Positions 7,319-13,098 of a stretch of DNA of 13,098 nucleotides are shown piece by piece. Below the pieces are notes generated by a model, which saw only the letters and a list, made by a program, of their open reading frames with translations, was not told the origin of the DNA and did no database searches. The DNA comes from Cephalothrix spiralis (lineage: Eukaryota; Nemertea; Palaeonemertea; Archinemertea; Cephalotrichidae): positions 1 to 13,098 of the forward strand of contig JAUCNG010175532.1 of assembly GCA_032353305.1 (NCBI GenBank), given 5' to 3'. A program made the position numbers and the translations under genes. Numbering within the stretch: position 1 is the stretch's first letter; each line of letters opens with the position of its first letter.

Positions 7319-8345
7319 GACCTTTATTGTCGCCGACTACTGTCCCTAACTCCTACTAAAGTACAACTTTTTTCCGAGCTTACAAAATATCTTCAAAACC
7401 TTGTATCATTGTACCTCTTGTTTGAGTAGCCGACGACGAGAGTTTTTGAAATGTTGGTCCGTTATTATTTATTTTAAAACAAAATTCGCCGCTGACGGGA
7501 TTTTTTATCCCGACCGACGGGTTTTCGTACTGCGTTTTCTACTGAATTCGGAGGAAATCGCGACGAAAAGAAATAGTTATCGTTTAGGGTTTTCGTAAAT
7601 GGCATACACTATAAAAATAATTCTGAAGCACCGTTTCTTCTTCGAGGAGAGAGAAAAATGCCGCCAATGGGTAGGGGCAGAAATCTAACCCTCCCTATCA
7701 TTTAGTGTTTTCAATGACATTTTGCATCGCTTGGAATCGAGGATCATCGAGAGGAAGTTTTGTTTATTTTTGAGCCCTCGCCATTTATCCTGTTTATTGT
7801 CGAACACTGTCAAACAGATTAGCACTAATCTGGACACTAGAATCCTTAGCAGATTGCTGGAGAGGAAATCCTTTAGGGGATTACCGGTAATAAATGATAG
7901 TTACATTCTTTAGAGGGCTTATATATCTGAATTTTGCGGATATTTCGTCTAGGAATCAGGAAGTTCTTACTTCTTACTTCTTAGGAGGAAAAAAGCACAA
8001 TGTCTTTTGCCTCGATTTTCATTAAGATAATCCTGATTTATTGTTGGCTAACTTGGCAAATAAAGAGCTTAATGACAATAATAAAAAGATAATAAACATA
8101 GCTTTAGTGTCTAGTAATTCAATTGTCAATTCAGGGGTGCTTTTAACTTGACCAGTTACCCTGGAAATTCTGCAAAAGTCGGGAATATAAAAAACAGGCA
8201 CAAAAGTCAGAGGATCATTAAAAATTTATGCAAACTTAGACAAATAAGTGAATTGGTTAAGGTCTACCCAGGAAGAAGAAAAAAATTGGTATACTTTATA
8301 TGCATAAAATCGCCGAGGTACATGCAGAGACCCTAAATGCCGTCA

Positions 8346-8420
8346 TAACCGATTTTAATCGTTTAACCGGTTAGTAGAATCGGTTAGCCGGTTAAATTCA
8401 AAATTTAAACCGATTTAAAC
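8346..8420. repeat. Cluster of AACCGGTTA / AACCGATTT self-complementary repeats
   Basis: AACCGATTTTAA, TTTAACCGGTTAG, AATCGGTTAG, CCGGTTAAA and TTTAAACCGATTTAAA follow one another within 75 bases. The unit is palindromic and occurs in both orientations, so the stretch can form several alternative hairpins. It may be the end of a decayed element; its function is unknown. Confidence 0.6.
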
Positions 8421-8795
8421 TCTAATATCAGTTTCAAATACCGTAATCAACTGACAAGTACAAATATTTAGTTATAGCACTGAATTGTTTTAACATCATA
8501 ATAGTTCTGTTACAAATGAGTACCTAAGGTTTTGTTTCAGTCCGTAGCTTGGATTTTGAAATGCCATAAAGCCATTCAATCTTGCTACTTTTGTATTAAA
8601 TTGTATTCTCTATATTCCATTCATTGATTCTGTGTTAGAGCTTTGAATAGTCTTGTTTTTGCCATTTTTGGCAATTTGTAGCCTATGAATGATTAATATG
8701 ACTTTGTTTCTATGAAATTTTGAACTCCGAAGTTGTCAGTGTATAATCTGCATGAATCCCTTTTACGTCTTCTATATTTGTCTATGAAGATGATT

Positions 8796-8888
8796 AGTAA
8801 TACGCAAGGCTTTATAATCTACTTTTAGGAATCCCTAAATCCTTCATCCTTCAGAATAAACGTAGATTATAGAGCCACACGTATTACT
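8796..8888. repeat. Hairpin: 27-base arms, 23 matched, 39-base loop
   Basis: AGTAATACGCAAGGCTTTAT and AATCTAC at 8796-8822 pair with GTAGATTATAGAGCCACACG and TATTACT at 8862-8888. Four mismatches occur, three of them together. The size resembles a pre-miRNA or a very short MITE. It is followed after six bases by a second, perfect hairpin. Confidence 0.7.
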
Positions 8889-8894
8889 ACAAAC

Positions 8895-8929
8895 CAAGGG
8901 TACATGATCCAGTGGATCATGTACCCTTG
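8895..8929. repeat. Perfect hairpin: 16-bp stem, 3-base loop
   Basis: CAAGGGTACATGATCC (8895-8910) is the exact reverse complement of GGATCATGTACCCTTG (8914-8929), with AGT between. A perfect stem this long is not expected by chance, and it shows no sign of decay. Possibilities are a recent palindrome from a transposon footprint, or an RNA hairpin. There is no T-run directly after it. Confidence 0.8.
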
Positions 8930-9636
8930 TACAAACATGAAGAATGTCTGGAAGCTAAAGAATTAATCTTATTTCGAGATTTGTGGTGACTTCAATTTGC
9001 TGTTCGTGATTTCTTTTATCCATTTGATGTCCTGATTGTCACTCTTGAAGCGAAATAATAAACGAGTCATTAATTTAGATGAGAATTTTCGAACTTTTGG
9101 CAGAAAAACGACTCGTCCCAAATAGATATAAATGTAAAGCTTTTTTTGCACTGAATCAAAAATTCAGGGTTCTCAATCACTTTGAATTTGCCAGGGAATT
9201 AACTTTGCTAAAGATAATTATTTGTATATCTCAATGTCGGAAGTTTTTTTTTTAATATAGAGTTTTTTATTTTCAAAATCATATATACACAATTGGACGG
9301 TTAAATTGGCGGAATTAAGTTAGGAAACTGTTATCCAGTTTGGATATTATATCTTTGTCACGAAAAAGCAAAGTATGTAAACCAAAGTTGAAATTTTTAC
9401 GACTTATATCTCAAATATATAAAAAATGGCAATAGAAGTTGAAACAGTAAATTTTGATTGAATTTAAAGAATTTCTGATTCCATTCTAATATGTTTTGCA
9501 CTCATTTGGGAGGATATTCACAATTATCCCATAAATTATGTCCCCTTATATCTTGCCATAATTGCAGATATTGGTAATTTGTGAATTTATTAAATATATT
9601 ATTTTTTAATTTAGTTAATTTATTTTATTTTTTCAG

Positions 9637-9978
9637 TCGATACAAAGCCTGATAGGTCAATTGATGCTATTTTAGCCAAGTTTCAAGCAATTAAATCGAG
9701 TTACCAGAACCAAGTCAATGAGAATAAGAGACTATTTCCCACTCCTAAGAAAGAGGAGAAGAAAGACCTATCAGTGTCACCAACACAAACACCTACAAAA
9801 CGGACCTTGTCGTTATTCAACGATTATTCAGATGATGATGACATAATTCTGGACCTTCAGACTAGTTTAGATGACATATTAATCGATATCGATCCAGTTT
9901 TTAACGAAAGGACTCCTTCTGGTCATGATGTAGAGCATATAGAGTACGAACCGGAAGTAAGCTCTTCAACAGCAGGAG
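9637..9978 (+). CDS. Exon F: Lys-rich helix, S/T-P cluster and second SIM-like motif
   Basis: The acceptor ATTTTTTCAG ends at 9636 and the donor GGAG/GTAAGT at 9978/9979 is near-consensus. The exon is 342 bases, symmetric (1/1), with 113 complete codons (residues 264-376) after the split Val 263. The N-terminal part (DAILAKFQAIKSSYQNQVNE) could be an amphipathic helix. Next comes a basic stretch with S/T-P sites in FPTPKKE and VSPTQTPTKR, which includes a TPTK site fitting the CDK consensus (S/T-P-x-K/R). Then SDDDDIILDLQ (core 332-336, bases 9843-9857) repeats the SIM-like patch of exon E, and LDDILIDIDPV is a second acidic-hydrophobic run. It ends VSSSTAG. No catalytic or folded domain is recognised. 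The ATG at 9774 is internal. Confidence 0.85.
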
Positions 9979-11460
9979 GTAAGTTATTTTTTACTAATGT
10001 CTGAAGATATTGACGAGGAGGTAAATCAAATCCCCTTTTCATGACAAGGTCAGGTGCTCCGAAGGACGCTACCAACGTATCCGTACTGACCGAGTCAACC
10101 TAATAAATCTTTTGACCAAATAATAGCCTGAAGACTGAAACCTACAAAATCGTACAAGGACGATCAAGATCGAAACTTAATTAAATGACCGAAAAGACTA
10201 CACAATTGGATGGGAAAATTGGCGGTTTGGCGGTTTAGCTTATTGGCGGGTAGTTGACCCCAATAAACTTTATATTCTTGAAAGAACGTACAAAATTTTT
10301 ATCAATAGGGTTCGATTCTTGCGGTTGCTTTACTTTTTTTAAATTTTTTTTTTGCCCTGCATAAAAAAACTTATTCTGCATTTTCCAAGACATTTTCACA
10401 GAAATGGTCAAGTATGCTAAATGAAGCCTATTGGAATGTAACAACAGAAGTCCACATTTAAAACGTTAGAAACAAAACCACATAAGTCCACGTTTAGCAC
10501 AAGATTTCCTATTTAGTTCACAGATGAGAAATCACGTTGAATTTTTTTTTGATGAACTATATTTTTTGATGAACTCTATATTTAACATATGCGGCTTTTC
10601 CTATAAACATTTTGTATAGCAACATGTTGTAAAAAATGTCCTCCAAAGAAAACCAAAAACAGCGTGATTACTCATCCGTAAAAGGAAAAGGAGTAACGAC
10701 TATTTACATCAATTTTCTTTAATAGGAAATTGTGTTCTCCATCAATGTGGACCTATGTTGTTACCTTCCTATAAGCTTCAATAATGCTAAATAAACCGCT
10801 TTTTGTACAAGATCAGCCCTCGCCGATTTTTACAACCATTTTAAATCTAAATTCTGTATTTTTACACTCTTCAAGTGGAATCTGCGGTATCCACTTGAAT
10901 CCGCGGAACTAGTGTCGGGTTCTGGAATCCCCGTACGGAATTTCAGATGTGATCCGCCCCTCCTCTTTAACTTTGTATTTTCGGCCTGGCCTTATGTCTT
11001 TTTGGTCGTTAAAAGTTTTAAGGCCGCATTATATTTTTGTAAAAATAAAGGAAAAGAAATGTTTCTACTGAAGTCGGGGTTTACAGTGAATCTCGGGTCC
11101 CATTTGACCTTAACCGTTACATTAAATTTAATTGATTGAACTTAATGCAATTTTGTCTTTGTCATCTTGAAAAATCTTTTCCACATTGCCGGAAAACCAT
11201 GAATGTCAGTCCTAATTATCTCTTTGAAGTTCTTTTAAACTTAATCTGAACCTGTGAAGAGGATAAAAGCTTTTTCTTGTACTTGTTTCATTTAAGTGTA
11301 AACTTAATGAAATTGAAATTCTCTAGAAAACTCTTTGAAGTTTTTTCACTTATCGGATACATCCATTTTTACTTCTGAAAAAGGACTGAAGTCGGGATTA
11401 AAAAACTGATTTCGGGTTCGGATCTGTTTTTCAATAATTTTCGACATTTCAATTCGGGGG

Positions 11461-11725
11461 TCAAGGTTAGGTTGACCATTCGGGTCTGGATAATAACCCT
11501 CCCTTGAAGGCCCTGATGATCTTCTCCCGGTAGCTTTATATTGGTGACCGTGTTCAGAAACTCCATTTGGAACAATTTTTGCTCTTTGTTAATTCTAAAG
11601 CCTCATCTTGGATCAACCATTCGAGTTGTGTTCGGGGTAACTGTGTAATATCCCTCTCTTCTTCTCTCGCTAACTTTATTTTGGTGTTCAGAAACTCCAA
11701 ATAGCTTTTGGAACAATATTCACTT
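11461..11725. repeat. Diverged tandem duplication, about 135-141-bp period
   Basis: GACCATTCGGGT at 11474 recurs as AACCATTCGAGT at 11615. The order TAACCCTCCCTT, CTTCTCCCGGTAGCTTTAT, then TGTTCAGAAACTCCA (11551) and TTTGGAACAATTTT recurs as TATCCCTCTCTTC, TCTCGCTAACTTTAT, TGTTCAGAAACTCCA (11685) and TTTGGAACAATATT. The two copies are diverged with several indels. Copy 2 stops about 20 bases before the MITE at 11746. Confidence 0.65.
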
Positions 11726-11745
11726 TTCCCAAAATTTCCTGGGTA

Positions 11746-12229
11746 GTCTAATCATAAACCATAATAATTACGGTAGGTCTAAGGAACAGCATATCCATCT
11801 TGGGATAACCCAATCAGAATCGGAAAATGACATAAAAAATATGCATTTTTCTGGGATCAAACTTGGACGACCTAGAAGAAATACAGAGTAGAGATATTTT
11901 CCAAAATGTTCCTTATTAGCACCTAGCAACCAGATACATGCACTTTCAATTTATGTTGGAAATTGCATCTTTCTGAGGTTGGTATAATTTTGGCCATAGA
12001 GCCTCAGAGAATCAAATTGAAAGTGCATATATTTGGTTGCTATATGCTAATAATCATCAGATGATAAGGAAGATTTTGAAATATATCTCTACTCTGTATA
12101 TCTTCTAGGTCGTCCAAGTTTGATCCCCGAAAAATGAACATTTTTTGTGTCATTTTCCGATTCTGATTGAGTTCTCCCAAGATGGATACGCGGATTCTTA
12201 GACCTCATTATAATGGTCTATGATTGGAC
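11746..12229. mobile_element. Complete foldback MITE (about 484 bp), same family as 1-317
   Basis: The left arm starts GTCTAATCATAAACCATAAT and runs through AGGTCTAAGGAACAG, CCATCTTGGGATAACC, CAATCAGAATCGGAAAATGA, GATCAAACTTGGACGACCTA and AGAGTAGAGATAT. The right arm repeats all of these as reverse complements, ending at ATGGTCTATGATTGGAC (12213-12229). The centre is near 11985. The arms span nearly the whole element, and no transposase is present. The internal phrase TTCAATTTATGTTGGAA is shared with copy 1. CCCAAAAT just left of the element and ATTTTGGGG just right of it suggest that the true ends may lie a few bases further out. Confidence 0.85.
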
Positions 12230-12230
12230 C

Positions 12231-12330
12231 ATTTTGGGGTCGCATTCGAGGTCGGGCCGCGCATCGGATTCGGTACCTGGGTGGGGTTTGGAATGACCTG
12301 GTAACCCCGAACGCGGTCAGTGACCGGTCA
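12231..12330. other. GC-rich patch of unknown origin
   Basis: About 100 bases directly beside the MITE (GGTCGGGCCGCGCATCGG, GGTACCTGGGTGGGG, CGAACGCGGTCAGTGACCGG) are far richer in G and C than the surrounding DNA. They contain short inverted pairs such as GGTCA-GTGACC. I find no A and B box pair and no open frame with coding character. It may be a fragment of another repeat. Confidence 0.45.
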
Positions 12331-12729
12331 ACCCTATTTCTGAAATACAATTTATTTCTAAATTGAATTAGTATTCTCATTTTACTTCTAATTGTAAATA
12401 TTAATCCTAAATGATTACCTGTGTCTAAGCTAAAGATACCCCGAGGAAATCATTTATATAAATATGGTAAAATCCATTAACGTTAATGGAAATGAGAAGA
12501 GTTTAGGCACTATCCTATTTTAAATTTCAACGAAAAATTGTGTGATTATAAGCATTAAAACTTTTCCACATTTTAGCTTATGGCTGTAACATTTTTTAAT
12601 TCAATTACCTTACCGTTCATGCATCGTTCTATTGATACAGATGGACTTTATATTTGCTTCTACGTGAGGTTCACTTATCAAATTACCTCTTTGACATTAA
12701 ATGCATTTACCAAACTCAAATCTGAGGGG

Positions 12730-12752
12730 TTTTTTTTTTTGGGGGGGGGGGG
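12730..12752 (+). repeat. Adjoining homopolymer runs: T(11) then G(12)
   Basis: Eleven T followed by twelve G without interruption, on the + strand. Long G-runs are rare in this AT-rich DNA. The exact lengths are prone to sequencing and assembly error. Confidence 0.85.
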
Positions 12753-12956
12753 TAATTTTTCGATATTTTAACTTTGTTTATCGCGGTGGGTTTTGTGTTT
12801 GAAATCTTTTTAAGCCACTGGGATTATTTAAAAACATCTTGGTCCAGGTTTTTGAAGCAACTTGTCTTATATGAGCCCTTTGATTTCCCTTTATTCTGTC
12901 CCTCATTTGTGTTTAATAGACTTAAATCTGCTTCCTAAGCATAATGTTTCTTTCAG

Positions 12957-12981
12957 AATCCTCGGCCATATTAAGGTCCAT
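12957..12981 (+). CDS. Candidate exon G (weak): short exon continuing the S/T-P-rich protein
   Basis: GTTTCTTTCAG ends at 12956 after a reasonable pyrimidine tract. In phase 1, matching the end of exon F, the sequence reads E-SSAILRS. A donor GTATGT at 12982 would make a 25-base microexon. If no donor is used, the frame runs on as MYVHGVSNFF to a TAA at 13010-13012, which would make this the last exon, although no AATAAA follows within the window. Acceptor and phase are right, but the piece is too short to judge by composition, so chance is a serious alternative. Confidence 0.3.
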
Positions 12982-13098
12982 GTATGTGCACGGAGTTAGC
13001 AATTTTTTTTAAATTTTTATATCATATAATGATTCCTTTAGTTAAGAGGATCATTTTAATGTAAAGATCTCGTGCCTACATGTTGAGGAAGTCCCTTA

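Larger units (their letters stand above)
6330..9636 (+). other. Intron E-F (3.3 kb) with a TSD-flanked element and hairpins
   Basis: The intron runs from GTATGT to ATTTTTTCAG. It contains the element at 6983-7310, the AACCGGTTA cluster at 8346-8420 and the double hairpin at 8796-8929. CAGATTAG-CA-CTAATCTG at 7815-7832 is a short perfect palindrome. Bases 6330-6974 and 7320-8340 have several GC-richer patches and short frames (7401-7598, 7722-7913, 8148-8336), but none shows a motif or splice structure that supports coding. Bases 8930-9636 are plain AT-rich sequence with the polypyrimidine tract at the end. Confidence 0.65.
9979..12956 (+). other. Downstream intron (3 kb) or 3' flank with tandem duplication and a MITE
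   Basis: The stretch starts with the donor GTAAGT. Bases 9979-11450 hold no gene that I can support. They include a small repeat TTGGCGGTTTGGCGGTTTAG near 10220, a duplicated TTTTTTGATGAACT near 10545-10575, and a short hairpin CAAGTGGA..TCCACTTG near 10873-10898. Then come the diverged tandem repeat at 11461-11725, the MITE at 11746-12229 and a GC-rich patch at 12231-12330. ATCCATTAACGTTAATGGA near 12472-12490 contains a perfect 16-base palindrome (12474-12489). Bases 12340-12720 are otherwise featureless. Confidence 0.55.
742..12981 (+). other. Multi-exon protein-coding gene, partial: unrecognised Ser/Thr-Pro-rich protein with PP1-docking and SIM-like motifs
   Basis: Six exons splice in one continuous frame: 742-880, 1930-2133, 2821-2917, 5345-5425, 6063-6329 and 9637-9978. 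A doubtful seventh starts at 12957. Every junction uses AG/GT and the phases match throughout, which is strong evidence for a real gene. The product (about 376 residues in view) looks disordered: rich in Ser, Thr, Asn, Asp, Lys and Glu, no membrane segment, no folded domain that I recognise. It has more than a dozen S/T-P dipeptides (for example residues 12-13, 23-24, 40-41, 78-79, 91-92, 94-95, 297-298, 310-311, 314-315, 355-356), as in proteins phosphorylated by CDK or MAP kinases. TILK at 52-55 and KHVTF at 83-87 form a SILK/RVxF pair, the arrangement used by several PP1-binding scaffolds. IILNV at 194-198 and IILDL at 332-336 sit in acidic Ser-rich stretches like SUMO-interacting motifs. 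The start codon is outside the window. A mitotic or chromatin scaffold is my inference. I cannot name the family. Confidence 0.8.

Noticed and set aside
7401-8336. Three short + strand frames (7401-7598, 7722-7913, 8148-8336) as small genes or exons
   Set aside because: Composition is not coding-like, there are no recognisable motifs, acceptor and donor sites do not fit the phase of exons E and F, and the lengths are within chance for this DNA.
8346-8929. CRISPR array from the repeated words and hairpins
   Set aside because: The repeats are short, variable and without regular spacers, and the DNA is eukaryotic.
8132-9180. hAT element starting CAGGGGTGC at 8132
   Set aside because: No matching inverted end was found. 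The only similar word, CAGGGTTC near 9165, is in the same orientation and too weak.
10912-11139. 75-codon frame as a small hydrophobic protein
   Set aside because: No supported promoter, splice or motif evidence. It lies in an intron-like stretch with degenerate repeats.

Overview
The window looks like nuclear DNA of an invertebrate animal. It is AT-rich and has no long uninterrupted reading frames. It carries exons with consensus GT..AG splice sites and T-rich acceptor tracts, two tRNA-derived SINE heads, a poly(A) retro-insertion and many hairpin-type transposon remnants. There are no bacterial signals: no operons, no Shine-Dalgarno sites and no long prokaryotic ORFs. The phylum cannot be fixed from the sequence. 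The overall base composition and intron style argue against a vertebrate. CODING: I support one gene, on the + strand, seen only as an internal part. Six exons (742-880, 1930-2133, 2821-2917, 5345-5425, 6063-6329, 9637-9978) join in one continuous frame with matching phases (2/0, 0/0, 0/1, 1/1, 1/1, 1/1) and give about 376 residues. A weak seventh exon may start at 12957. The start codon lies upstream of the window, and the end is either the weak exon or beyond the window. The protein is not recognised. It is low-complexity, acidic and Ser/Thr-rich, with many S/T-P sites. It carries a SILK-like motif followed 27 residues later by a consensus RVxF motif (a PP1-docking pair), and two SUMO-interacting-like acidic hydrophobic patches. 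My inference is an intrinsically disordered cell-cycle or chromatin scaffold regulated by phosphorylation; this is not proven. Residue numbers count from the first complete codon of exon A. NON-CODING: The introns are packed with mobile-element remnants, most of them long inverted repeats (MITE or foldback type): 1056-1416, 1551-1764, 2280-2628, 3491-3670, 6983-7310 and 11746-12229. A partial second copy of the last one lies at 1-317. The element at 6983-7310 has a clean 8-bp flanking repeat and repeated subterminal motifs. A short retro-inserted sequence (3866-4023, minus strand) has an AATAAA signal, an A-tail and a 13-bp target-site duplication. tRNA-like SINE heads lie at about 413-480 (+) and 4729-4800 (-). 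A compact double hairpin sits at 8796-8929. No complete transposase, rRNA gene, functional tRNA gene or CRISPR array was seen. Family names for the mobile elements are tentative because they rest on terminal structure only.
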